A stretch of DNA of 64,000 nt from Scandinavium manionii (lineage in GTDB: Bacteria > Pseudomonadota > Gammaproteobacteria > Enterobacterales > Enterobacteriaceae). The notes beneath the pieces were generated by a model, which saw only the letters and a list, made by a program, of their open reading frames with translations, ran no database searches and was not told the DNA's origin. The translations under genes and the position numbers were made by a program. Location of the stretch: positions 62,001 through 126,000 of the forward strand of contig NZ_JALIGC010000031.1 in NCBI RefSeq assembly GCF_024764775.1, in the 5' to 3' direction. Within the stretch, counting starts at the first letter, position 1, and each line of letters begins with the position of its first letter. This document shows, in pieces, positions 19,485 through 27,863 of this stretch.

Positions 19485-20279
19485 TTAAATCGCCACAGGC
19501 GCTTTAATACCGGGGTGCGGGTCGTAGCCTTCAATCTCGAAATCATCGAACTGATAATCGAAGATAGACGCCGGCTTACGTTTGATAACCAGCTTCGGCA
19601 GCGCGCGAGGCTCACGGCTCAGTTGCAGATGCGTCTGGTCCATGTGATTGCTGTACAGGTGCGTGTCGCCCCCGGTCCAGACGAAGTCACCGACTTCGAG
19701 GTCACATTGCTGGGCCACCATATGCACCAACAGCGCGTAGCTTGCGATGTTAAACGGCAAGCCGAGGAACACATCGCAAGAACGCTGATACAACTGGCAT
19801 GACAGCTTGCCGTCTGCCACGTAGAACTGGAAGAACGCGTGGCACGGAGCCAGCGCCATTTTGTCCAGCTCGCCGACGTTCCAGGCTGACACAATGATTC
19901 GACGCGAGTCGGGGTCATTTTTCAGCTGTTCGATGACCGTGGTGATTTGGTCAATATGGCGGCCATCTGGCGTTGGCCATGCGCGCCATTGCTTACCATA
20001 TACCGGGCCCAGGTTTCCCTGATCGTCTGCCCATTCATCCCAGATGGAGACATTGTTTTCATGCAGATACGCAACGTTAGTGTCACCTTTCAGGAACCAC
20101 AACAGCTCATGGATGATGGAGCGTAAATGACAGCGCTTGGTCGTCACCAGCGGGAAACCATCCTGCAAGTTGAAGCGCATCTGGTGGCCGAAAATTGATA
20201 GCGTGCCGGTACCGGTACGGTCATTTTTTGGGGTGCCCTCGTCGAGCACCTTCTGCATCAGTTCAAGATACTGTTTCAT
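19485..20279 (-). CDS. thyA: Thymidylate synthase
   Basis: 264 aa, the E. coli length. Methylates dUMP to dTMP with methylene-tetrahydrofolate. The nucleophile Cys146 is seen in LAPCHAFFQFYV, with the RRII phosphate-binding motif at ~126-129 and the folate/dUMP site QRSCDVFLGLPFNIASYA following. Only 6 bp separate it from the upstream lgt stop, with GAGG-like ribosome site inside the lgt end, so lgt-thyA are coupled as in E. coli. Confidence 0.98.
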   Translation of the reverse strand: MKQYLELMQKVLDEGTPKNDRTGTGTLSIFGHQMRFNLQDGFPLVTTKRCHLRSIIHELLWFLKGDTNVAYLHENNVSIWDEWADDQGNLGPVYGKQWRAWPTPDGRHIDQITTVIEQLKNDPDSRRIIVSAWNVGELDKMALAPCHAFFQFYVADGKLSCQLYQRSCDVFLGLPFNIASYALLVHMVAQQCDLEVGDFVWTGGDTHLYSNHMDQTHLQLSREPRALPKLVIKRKPASIFDYQFDDFEIEGYDPHPGIKAPVAI

Positions 20280-20285
20280 GCTTCC

Positions 20286-21161
20286 TCAGGAGACTTGTTG
20301 CTGTGGGCGATGACGATACGCCCAAACCATCATAATGATACCTGCCAGAACCATCGGAATGGAGAGGATCTGCCCCATGCTGATGTACTGCACCCACTCA
20401 CCGGTGAACTGCGCATCCGGCTGGCGGAAGAATTCGACGATGATGCGGAACAGACCGTAGCCAATCAGGAACAGGCCTGAAACAGAGCCCGTCGGGCGTG
20501 GCTTGCGGATAAACAGGTTGAGGATGATAAACAGCACCACGCCTTCCAGCGCCAGTTCGTAAAGCTGCGATGCATGACGCGGCAGCACGCCGTACTGATC
20601 GAACAGAGACTGCCATTCAGGATGCGACGGCAGTAACGCCAGGTCTTCCGCACGGGAGCCCGGGAACAGCATGGTGTAATGGAAGGAAGGGTCAACGCGG
20701 CCCCACAATTCACCGTTGATGAAGTTGCCCAGACGACCAGCGCCGAGACCAAACGGGATCAATGGTGCAATAAAGTCAGCAACCTGGAAGAAGGTGCGTT
20801 TCGTGCGCCTGGCAAAGACAATCATGACGACGATAACGCCAATCAGGCCGCCATGGAACGACATGCCGCCATCCCAGACACGGAACAGATACAGTGGATC
20901 GCTGAGGAACACCGGCATGTTGTAGAACAGGACATAGCCGATACGCCCGCCGAGGAATACCCCGAGGAATCCGGCGTACAGCAGGTTTTCAACTTCGTTC
21001 TTCGTCCAGCCGCTGCCCGGTCGGTTCGCCCTGCGAGACGCCAACCACATTGCGAAGATAAAGCCGACGAGATACATCAGTCCGTACCAGTGAAGCGCAA
21101 CCGGTCCAATGGAAAAAATCACCGGATCAAATTCCGGGAAATGCAGATAACCACTATTCAT
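20286..21161 (-). CDS. lgt: Phosphatidylglycerol-prolipoprotein diacylglyceryl transferase
   Basis: 291 aa. Transfers diacylglycerol from phosphatidylglycerol to the lipobox Cys of prolipoproteins, the first step of lipoprotein maturation. About seven membrane segments, and the family signature GRLGNFINGELWGR near residue 140. HGGLIG (~103-108) contains the conserved His. Inner-membrane enzyme, essential in E. coli. A gap of 180 bp separates it from ptsP. Confidence 0.98.
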   Translation of the reverse strand: MNSGYLHFPEFDPVIFSIGPVALHWYGLMYLVGFIFAMWLASRRANRPGSGWTKNEVENLLYAGFLGVFLGGRIGYVLFYNMPVFLSDPLYLFRVWDGGMSFHGGLIGVIVVMIVFARRTKRTFFQVADFIAPLIPFGLGAGRLGNFINGELWGRVDPSFHYTMLFPGSRAEDLALLPSHPEWQSLFDQYGVLPRHASQLYELALEGVVLFIILNLFIRKPRPTGSVSGLFLIGYGLFRIIVEFFRQPDAQFTGEWVQYISMGQILSIPMVLAGIIMMVWAYRHRPQQQVS

Positions 21162-21341
21162 CTGTCACCACAAGTGCTTGTTATTCCGCCGAAAGTGGTC
21201 AGCGGTAGAGACGTGCAGCCTGAAGACTGCCCCAAAGGTGCGAATGATAGCACAAGGCAGTCGGCTGGGAGGCGCTGAAAGATGTAAAAGATATGTATAA
21301 ACACGGGGCCAGCAGGCAGAGGCGCCGCCGGGAACTGACGT

Positions 21342-23588
21342 TTATCTGCCGCCGCGAATCAAGCCGCCAAGGCCCCGGCGTTCCATGAATGCCGCCACTT
21401 GATGGCGCACTTCAGTCGCAAGTTGCGCATCCAGGCTGCGCTGTGCCAGGTTTTTCGCATCTTCCAGCTCGATGTGACGCAGCAAGTATTTCACGCGAGC
21501 CACCGAGCGTCCGTTCATCGACAGATGGCGGAAACCCAGGCCAATCAGGATAGTCACGCACATCGGGTCACCCGCCATTTCGCCGCATACGCGCAAGTCG
21601 ATGTCGAGGCGCTCGGCGTCCTGAGCAATCATCGACAGTGCGCGAAGCAGCGCCGGGTGCAGGCTATCGTACATGCTGGCTACACGGGTATTGTTCCTGT
21701 CGACCGCCAGTAAATATTGCGTCAGATCGTTGGTTCCCACGGAGATGAAATCAACGCGGCGAGTCAGATGCGGCAACATGAATACCATTGATGGCACTTC
21801 CAGCATCACGCCGATCCGCGGTTTCGGGATCTCGTAGCCGATCATCTCTTCCACTTCGCGTCCAGCACGTTCAATCAGGCGTTTTGCCTCATCGACCTCA
21901 TCAATACTGGTGACCATCGGCAGCAAAATGCTGAGATTACCCGTCGCGGCATTGGCACGCAGCATCGCGCGAACCTGAACCAGGAAGATCTCCGGCTGAT
22001 CGAGCGTGATGCGGATCCCGCGCCAACCGAGACATGGGTTTTCTTCGCTGATGGGCATGTACGGCAGTTGTTTGTCGGCCCCGACGTCCAGCGTTCGCAG
22101 TGTCACCGGTTTGTCGTTGAACATTTGCAACATGCCCTGATACTGGGCCACCTGCTCTTCTTCTGACGGGAAACCGCTTTGCAGCATGAACGGGATTTCA
22201 GTGCGATAGAGCCCGATGCCATCGATGCGGCTACCAAGCTTTTCTTCGTGCTCTGGGCTTAAACCGGCATTCAGCATTACTTTCACGCGTTCGCCGCTTT
22301 TCAGCTGCGCCGGACGATCAACGTCATCTTCCGCGATTCGGCTGAGTTCATTTTCTTCGGTCACCAGCCGTTGGTATTCCTGCAGGAGTACCGGCTCGGG
22401 ATCGACCAGCAATTCACCGCGATAGCCATCGACCACCAGCATTCGGCCATGCAGCACCGAAGGCTGAATATCGGCGCCCATCACCGTCGGGATACCCAAC
22501 GCGCGCACCATAATGGCGGCATGAGAGTTCGCTGCGCCGTCGCGCACCACGACGCCCGTCAGTCTGTCCTGCGGCACTTCGGCAAGCGTGGTCGCCGAAA
22601 GCTCATCAGCCACCAGCACGAAGCGCTCCGGCCAGGCGTTTGGGCCCTGCACAGAGTCATCGAGATGGAAAAGCAGACGTTGACCCAGCGCCCGGAGATC
22701 GCCCGCACGCTCTTTAAGATAACCATCACTCAGGGCCGCGAACTGCGCAGCAAATTTTTCGATGATGGTTTTGACCGCCCATTCTGCTACCGAGCCTTTG
22801 TCCACTTCAGCGAACAGCTCTTTGCGCAGTCGCGCGTCTGATAACAGGTGTGAATAGAGATCAAAGATAGCCGCGGTTTCTTTCTGGGCTCCGGCCGCAA
22901 AACGCTTGCTGTAACGACGAAATTCTCCAGCCGCCTCTTCCAACGCACCGGTCAGACGTTCGCGCTCAAGCGCAGTGTCCAGCGTTGAGGCTTCGTACAC
23001 CTGCTCCATCAACGGCAGTGTAGAATCCATCCAGCCCTGAGCAATCGCCACCCCGGATGCAGCCGCCAGTGCGCGAATGCGCGTTTGACGGTACTGACCA
23101 AACAGCGCCGTAAGCTGAGACTGAGAGAGGATCGCCGCCATTTGAGTGGCAAGCGTGACGAGGAAGGATTCTTCACTTTCGTCGAACTGACGCAGTTCGC
23201 GCTGCTGAACCACCAGCACGCCAAGCAGTTGGCGACGCTGGATGATCGGCACGCCAAGAAATGCGCGGTACTTTTCTTCCTTTACGGAAGGAATATATTT
23301 GAAGCTCGGATGCTTTTGCGCATCCGCGAGGTTAATGGGCTCCGCGAGGCGTCCCACCAGGCCAACGACACCTTCATCAAAGGCGAGTGTAATCGTTCGG
23401 CCGCGTGGCTTTTTCAGCCCGCGAGTGGCCATCAGGTAATAGCAGCGCCTGTCATGGTCAGCGAGATAAACCGAACACACTTCGGTTTCCATTGCCTGAC
23501 AGATATCCGTTACCAGAATATCGAGCGCCTCGTTCACACGGGGCGCACTGGCCACTTTCTCGACTATTTCTCGCAACCGGGTGAGCAT
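21342..23588 (-). CDS. ptsP: Nitrogen PTS enzyme I (EI-Ntr)
   Basis: 748 aa as in E. coli. N-terminal GAF domain (~1-160), then the PEP-utilising enzyme domains. The phosphorylated His is in DGAANSHAAIMVRALGIP (~350-365), and the PEP-binding block EIPFMLQSGFPSEEEQ and VCGEMAGDP are present. It passes phosphate from PEP to NPr and on to PtsN, linking nitrogen state and potassium control. The start lies 12 bp after the rppH stop, so rppH-ptsP is one operon. Confidence 0.97.
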   Translation of the reverse strand: MLTRLREIVEKVASAPRVNEALDILVTDICQAMETEVCSVYLADHDRRCYYLMATRGLKKPRGRTITLAFDEGVVGLVGRLAEPINLADAQKHPSFKYIPSVKEEKYRAFLGVPIIQRRQLLGVLVVQQRELRQFDESEESFLVTLATQMAAILSQSQLTALFGQYRQTRIRALAAASGVAIAQGWMDSTLPLMEQVYEASTLDTALERERLTGALEEAAGEFRRYSKRFAAGAQKETAAIFDLYSHLLSDARLRKELFAEVDKGSVAEWAVKTIIEKFAAQFAALSDGYLKERAGDLRALGQRLLFHLDDSVQGPNAWPERFVLVADELSATTLAEVPQDRLTGVVVRDGAANSHAAIMVRALGIPTVMGADIQPSVLHGRMLVVDGYRGELLVDPEPVLLQEYQRLVTEENELSRIAEDDVDRPAQLKSGERVKVMLNAGLSPEHEEKLGSRIDGIGLYRTEIPFMLQSGFPSEEEQVAQYQGMLQMFNDKPVTLRTLDVGADKQLPYMPISEENPCLGWRGIRITLDQPEIFLVQVRAMLRANAATGNLSILLPMVTSIDEVDEAKRLIERAGREVEEMIGYEIPKPRIGVMLEVPSMVFMLPHLTRRVDFISVGTNDLTQYLLAVDRNNTRVASMYDSLHPALLRALSMIAQDAERLDIDLRVCGEMAGDPMCVTILIGLGFRHLSMNGRSVARVKYLLRHIELEDAKNLAQRSLDAQLATEVRHQVAAFMERRGLGGLIRGGR

Positions 23589-23600
23589 AATGTGCGTGGC

Positions 23601-24134
23601 TTAACCTCTTTTACGTCGATAAGCAGGGGCGGTGTTCTGCGGTTTGGGGGTACTTTCCGTCAGCGCCAGCACAACGCCTGCAAACTCCTTCATCACCCGA
23701 CGGTAGACATCACGTTTAAACGACACCACCTGACGCACCGGGTACCAGTAACTTACCCAGCGCCAACCATCGAATTCCGGGGTACTGCTGGTTTGCATGT
23801 TGATATCATCATCGTTGCCTATCAACTGCAGGAGAAACCACTTTTGTTTCTGGCCGATACAAACCGGCTTTGTGTCCCAACGCACCAAACGTTTCGGTAA
23901 CTTGTAACGCAACCAGTTCCGGGTAGAAGCCAGGATCCGCACATCTTTACGGCTTAACCCCACTTCTTCGAACAATTCCCGATACATCGCCTGCTCAGCG
24001 GACTCGCCTGGGTTTATCCCTCCTTGAGGGAATTGCCAGGAGTGTTGACCGTAACGCCTGGCCCACATTACCTGGCCCAGGCGGTTGCAGATTACAATTC
24101 CAACATTTGGGCGGTAGCCATCGTCATCAATCAC
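23601..24134 (-). CDS. rppH: RNA pyrophosphohydrolase RppH
   Basis: Converts 5'-triphosphate RNA to monophosphate and so triggers RNase E decay. I start it at GTG 24134 (177 aa, E. coli 176): GAGGT lies 6 bp upstream and the product begins at the conserved IDDDGYRPNVGIV. The longer frame to 24221 adds residues unknown in the family. The Nudix box GGINPGESAEQAMYRELFEEVGL is present in full (positions ~37-59). It faces mutH across the DARS2-like region. Confidence 0.96.
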   Translation of the reverse strand: MIDDDGYRPNVGIVICNRLGQVMWARRYGQHSWQFPQGGINPGESAEQAMYRELFEEVGLSRKDVRILASTRNWLRYKLPKRLVRWDTKPVCIGQKQKWFLLQLIGNDDDINMQTSSTPEFDGWRWVSYWYPVRQVVSFKRDVYRRVMKEFAGVVLALTESTPKPQNTAPAYRRKRG

Positions 24135-24289
24135 CGGACTACCTCTAAAAACAATTTTCAATGTGAATGATTGTTTCACACTCGCTGGAAACGGTAAACC
24201 ACTCTCTTGCGGCGATAACACCGGATAACAATTGAATAACTCACAGCTATCATCAAAGTTATAAACAGATAGGACCGTCCCGGGACCAT

Positions 24290-24790
24290 TTTATTCACTT
24301 TTTCTGTGGATAGAGTTGTGAAGAAGTCGCGAGTTACCATGGGAAAACCTTGATTCGTCTTAAAAACACCATTTTTTATCATTAAAATAAAATGATGTTA
24401 TTCATCTATTTAGAATAGTTCCTTTTCATTAAATATGCCATAACGTGACGATCATCACATAGGTAATCCTTGCACTGATGAAAGATCGAACAACGTCGTT
24501 TTTATCCACAGATTGTGCCACTAACTTAAACACTTTTTGTGTGAAAATTGGATTTTCATCGCACGTCAAGCCTGTAAATGGAAACAGTAGTGAGGGTTTT
24601 CCCCAGTTATCCCACTTTTCTGTGGATAACAGGGTGTAAGATCCTGTTCATTGTCAGTGACCAGAATGGGAAAACATTTTGCAGCGCAAAAAATGTTGGC
24701 TTTTTTCAATTAAAAAACGCTATTAAATCATCATATTGGCGTAGTTATTCAGAAACGGGTAAACTCTTTCCACAATGGGGATAAACCCCG
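24290..24790. other. DARS2-like DnaA-reactivating locus (DnaA-box cluster between rppH and mutH)
   Basis: This 684-bp gene-free stretch (24135-24818) holds a cluster of DnaA boxes. Perfect TTATCCACA boxes are at 24502-24510 (plus) and 24621-24629 (minus). One-mismatch boxes are CTATCCACA at 24305-24313 (minus), CTTTCCACA at 24766-24774 (plus) and TTATCCCCA at 24776-24784 (minus). An IHF-like site with one mismatch, AATCATCATATTG, is at 24726-24738. In E. coli the mutH-rppH gap is DARS2, which turns ADP-DnaA into ATP-DnaA with help from IHF and Fis; position and content match. Limits of the element here are approximate. The rppH and mutH promoters must also lie within. Confidence 0.8.
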
Positions 24791-24818
24791 CTCACTTTTC
24801 AACCAAAGGCGTGCCGTT

Positions 24819-25505
24819 ATGTCCCTGCTGTCTCCCCTGCGTCAATCCCCTCAGTCTGAAGCCGAGCTTTTAGCTCAGGCGCAGCAGCTGGCGGGTTATA
24901 CGCTGGGTGAATTGGCGGCGATGGCAAACCTGCCCATTCCGCCCGATTTAAAGCGGGATAAAGGCTGGATTGGTGTGCTGCTTGAAATTTGGCTGGGTGC
25001 CAGCGCAGGGAGTAAACCCGAGCAGGATTTCGCCGCGCTGGGCGTCGAGCTGAAAACGATCCCCGTCGACCGCAACGGCCGTCCGCTGGAAACCACGTTT
25101 GTCTGCGTCGCCCCGCTGACCGGCAACAGCGGTGTCACCTGGGAAACTAGCCATGTCCGGCATAAACTCAAGCGCGTGATGTGGATCCCAGTCGAAGGCG
25201 AACGCACTATCCCGCTGGCTGAACGCCACGTCGGTGCGCCATTGCTGTGGAGCCCGAGCGTAGAAGAGGAGCATCAGCTGCGCATGGATTGGGAAGAGCT
25301 AATGGATTTGATTGTGCTCGGTCAGGTGGAACGCATTACCGCTCGCCACGGAGAAGTGCTGCAGCTACGTCCGAAAGCAGCCAACAGTAAAGCCTTGACG
25401 GAAGCAGTCGGCACACACGGCGAACCTATTCTTACTCTCCCACGTGGTTTTTATCTGAAGAAGCATTTCACCGCCGCCCTTCTGGCCCAGCATTTTCTGC
25501 TCTGA
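24819..25505 (+). CDS. mutH: DNA mismatch repair endonuclease MutH
   Basis: 228 aa. Nicks the unmethylated strand at hemimethylated GATC when activated by MutS-MutL. The catalytic triad D70, E77, K79 reads directly from DFAALGVELK. The start ATG 24819 gives the normal MSLLSPLRQSPQSE N-terminus and is preceded by AAAGG. Its promoter region overlaps the DnaA-box cluster. Confidence 0.97.
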   Translation: MSLLSPLRQSPQSEAELLAQAQQLAGYTLGELAAMANLPIPPDLKRDKGWIGVLLEIWLGASAGSKPEQDFAALGVELKTIPVDRNGRPLETTFVCVAPLTGNSGVTWETSHVRHKLKRVMWIPVEGERTIPLAERHVGAPLLWSPSVEEEHQLRMDWEELMDLIVLGQVERITARHGEVLQLRPKAANSKALTEAVGTHGEPILTLPRGFYLKKHFTAALLAQHFLL

Positions 25506-25573
25506 CATGATTCGTTTGGGGTGAGGCCGTCCGTGGCTTATAATTGCGCTTTTCGTTTTTGGCAGGATTTACA

Positions 25574-26284
25574 ATGTTTGCATGGGTAACCGATCCTAAC
25601 GCGTGGATGGCGCTTGGGACGCTGACGATCCTTGAGATCGTTCTGGGCATCGATAATATTATTTTTCTCTCTCTGGTAGTGGCTAAACTGCCGACGGCTC
25701 AGCGCAATCACGCGCGCCGAATCGGTCTGTTTGCGGCGATGATAATGCGACTGGCGCTGCTGGCGTCAATCGCCTGGGTCGTCAGGCTGACCAATCCGCT
25801 GTTTACGCTTTTCGACCACTCGTTCTCAGCCCGCGATCTGATTCTACTGGCTGGCGGCCTGTTCCTTATCTGGAAAGCGAGCAAAGAGATCCACGGATCG
25901 ATTGAAGGCGAAGAAGAAGGGCTGAAAACCAACGTCCACTCATTCTTCGGTGCTATCGTTCAAATCATGCTGCTCGACATTATCTTCAGCCTTGATTCGG
26001 TTATTACAGCGGTGGGTCTGTCCGATCATCTGTTCATTATGATGGCTGCAGTGGTGATTGCCGTGGGCGTGATGATGTTTGCTGCACGTCCGATTGGCGA
26101 ATTTGTCGACAGGCATCCGTCGGTCAAGATGCTGGCGCTGGCATTCCTTATCCTGGTCGGCTTTACATTAATGCTGGAAAGTTTTTCTATTCATGTACCG
26201 AAGGGGTATATCTATTTCGCGATGTTTTTCTCCATTGCCGTGGAGAGCCTCAATTTGCTGCGAAATAAAAAAAATCCGCTTTAA
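25574..26284 (+). CDS. ygdQ: TerC/UPF0053 family inner-membrane protein YgdQ
   Basis: 236 aa from ATG 25574 (E. coli 237); the longer frame to 25544 has no ribosome site, while AGGA precedes this one. About seven membrane helices. TerC-family motifs EIVLGIDNIIF (~20-30) and LDIIFSLDSVITAVGLSD (~135-152), whose acidic residues are thought to bind metal, possibly Mn2+ or Ca2+. It lies 68 bp downstream of mutH. Substrate unknown. Confidence 0.93.
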   Translation: MFAWVTDPNAWMALGTLTILEIVLGIDNIIFLSLVVAKLPTAQRNHARRIGLFAAMIMRLALLASIAWVVRLTNPLFTLFDHSFSARDLILLAGGLFLIWKASKEIHGSIEGEEEGLKTNVHSFFGAIVQIMLLDIIFSLDSVITAVGLSDHLFIMMAAVVIAVGVMMFAARPIGEFVDRHPSVKMLALAFLILVGFTLMLESFSIHVPKGYIYFAMFFSIAVESLNLLRNKKNPL

Positions 26285-26289
26285 ATTCA

Positions 26290-26330
26290 AGGACAGCCTT
26301 CAAAATGAGGGTTGTCCCGCAATCTTTTTA
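26290..26330 (+). terminator. Probable ygdQ terminator
   Basis: GGACA...TGTCC stem with an inner CCTTC/GAGGG stem (26290-26316), followed by a T-run at 26323-26330. Six bp past the ygdQ stop codon. Confidence 0.55.
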
Positions 26331-26411
26331 AGATTTTACTGCTTTTTACTTACTCCTTACCGGGTTATATCTAGAATGGTATGAGTTGCGGTCATATAAG
26401 GGGTAATAATG

Positions 26412-26630
26412 ATGAAAAAATGGGCAGTTTTGATTTCTGCAGTGGGACTGGCATTTGCCGTTTCCGGTTGCAGCAGTGACTACGTGATGGCAACGAAAGA
26501 TGGCCGAATGATTCTGACGGATGGAAAACCAGAAGTGGATGACGACACCGGCCTTATCAGTTACGAAGATCAGCAAGGTAACAGCATGCAGATCAACCGT
26601 GACGATGTTTCTCAAATCATTAAGCGCTAA
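26412..26630 (+). CDS. ygdR: Small lipoprotein YgdR (DUF903)
   Basis: 72 aa from the second of two adjacent ATGs, as in E. coli; the ATG at 26409 is equally well placed after AAGGGG, so the start is uncertain by one codon. Lipoprotein signal ending VSGCSSDY with Cys at ~19 and Ser at +2, suggesting outer-membrane sorting. The mature part is an SH3-like DUF903 fold (MATKDGRMI...DGKPEVDDDTG). Function unknown. Monocistronic, with its own terminator. Confidence 0.92.
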   Translation: MKKWAVLISAVGLAFAVSGCSSDYVMATKDGRMILTDGKPEVDDDTGLISYEDQQGNSMQINRDDVSQIIKR

Positions 26631-26639
26631 AAGAATACA

Positions 26640-26662
26640 GGTCAGCTCGTCTGGCCTTTTTT
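26640..26662 (+). terminator. Rho-independent terminator of ygdR
   Basis: GGTCAG, loop CTCGT, CTGGCC, then six T; one G-T pair in the stem. Ten bp after the stop codon. Confidence 0.8.
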
Positions 26663-26770
26663 GATTTTTTACTTCCGCTTTTTCCTCGCATCTGCCATGT
26701 TTATGTTCCTTTGTCAGGACGCCTGTTGCGCCCTTCCTGACGTTGTTGATTTAAAAAAAGGAAAACGGCT

Positions 26771-27811
26771 ATGCACTATCACCGTATCCCCCACAGCTCA
26801 CTGGAAATCAGTACTCTTGGGTTGGGCACTATGACGTTTGGTGAACAGAACAGCGAAGCCGACGCCCATACACAGCTCGATTACGCCGTTGCTCAGGGCA
26901 TTAACCTGATTGACGTAGCAGAGATGTATCCCGTACCACCGCGCCCGGAAACGCAGGGTCTGACCGAAACCTACGTCGGCAACTGGCTGGCGAAGCACGG
27001 CAACCGTGAAAAAATAGTGCTGGCTTCAAAAGTCAGCGGCCCAACGCGCAATAACGACAGCGGTATTCGCCCGAACCAGGCGCTCGATCGCAAAAATATT
27101 CGCGATGCGCTGCATAACAGCCTGACTCGTCTGCAAACCGACTATCTCGACCTGTATCAGGTGCACTGGCCTCAGCGTGCGACCAACTGCTTCGGTAAGC
27201 TTGGCTACGAGTGGACGGAGTCACAGCCCGTTATCACCCTGCTGGAAACTCTCGAAGCGCTGACCGAATTCCAGCGTGCGGGAAAAATCCGCTATATCGG
27301 CGTCTCTAACGAAACCGCGTTTGGCGTGATGCGCTATCTGCACCTTGCCGATAAACACGACTTGCCGCGTATCGTCACGATTCAGAACCCATATAGCCTG
27401 CTGAACCGCAGCTATGAAGTGGCTCTGGCAGAAGTGAGCCAGTATGAAGGGGTGGAGTTGCTGGCGTATTCCTGCCTGGCTTTCGGTACGCTGACAGGAA
27501 AATACCTGAACGGTGCGAAACCGGCCGGAGCGCGCAACACGCTGTTCAGCCGCTTTACGCGTTACAGCAGCGAGCAGTCGCAGAAAGCGGTAGCGGCGTA
27601 TGTGGATATCGCGAAACGTCATAACCTCGATCCGGCTCAGATGGCGTTAGCCTTCGTGCGTCGTCAGCCGTTCGTCGCCAGCACCCTGCTGGGTGCGACC
27701 ACCATGGAGCAGCTGAAAACCAACGTGGAAAGTCTGCACCTTGAGTTGAGCGAAGAGGTTCTGGCAGAAATTGACGCGGTGCATAAGGTCTATACCTACC
27801 CGGCACCGTAA
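26771..27811 (+). CDS. tas: Aldo/keto reductase Tas
   Basis: 346 aa as in E. coli. NADPH-dependent AKR. Family motifs: LGLGTMTFGEQ (~16-26), catalytic Asp-Tyr in LIDVAEMYP (~46-54), Lys in VLASKVSG (~82), His in QVHWPQR (~129). Physiological substrate unknown; the E. coli gene was named for suppressing tyrosine auxotrophy. The start at 26771 follows AAAAGGAAAACGGCT. A 7-bp inverted repeat sits in the leader (26713-26741). Confidence 0.94.
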   Translation: MHYHRIPHSSLEISTLGLGTMTFGEQNSEADAHTQLDYAVAQGINLIDVAEMYPVPPRPETQGLTETYVGNWLAKHGNREKIVLASKVSGPTRNNDSGIRPNQALDRKNIRDALHNSLTRLQTDYLDLYQVHWPQRATNCFGKLGYEWTESQPVITLLETLEALTEFQRAGKIRYIGVSNETAFGVMRYLHLADKHDLPRIVTIQNPYSLLNRSYEVALAEVSQYEGVELLAYSCLAFGTLTGKYLNGAKPAGARNTLFSRFTRYSSEQSQKAVAAYVDIAKRHNLDPAQMALAFVRRQPFVASTLLGATTMEQLKTNVESLHLELSEEVLAEIDAVHKVYTYPAP

Positions 27812-27829
27812 ACATTGTGTGGCCTGATA

Positions 27830-27850
27830 CCCTCTCCCATCGGGAGAGGG
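27830..27850. terminator. Strong hairpin between tas and lplT
   Basis: CCCTCTCCC, loop ATC, GGGAGAGGG: a perfect 9-bp stem between two convergent genes without T-tract. This palindrome type is common between genes in enterics, so it may be a repeat acting as a transcription or decay barrier. Confidence 0.55.
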
Positions 27851-27863
27851 TTAGAGAGAGAAG

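Noticed and set aside
24176..24382. 68-residue minus-strand frame upstream of rppH
   Set aside because: Lies in the DARS2-like control region, overlaps the rppH leader, and no ribosome site or conserved sequence is visible.
24502..24629. Possible chromosomal or plasmid replication origin
   Set aside because: There are perfect DnaA boxes but no AT-rich 13-mer repeats or GATC cluster as in oriC; the rppH-mutH position fits DARS2.
24578..24784. 68-residue plus-strand frame before mutH
   Set aside because: Runs through the DnaA-box cluster and has a poor start context; most likely chance.
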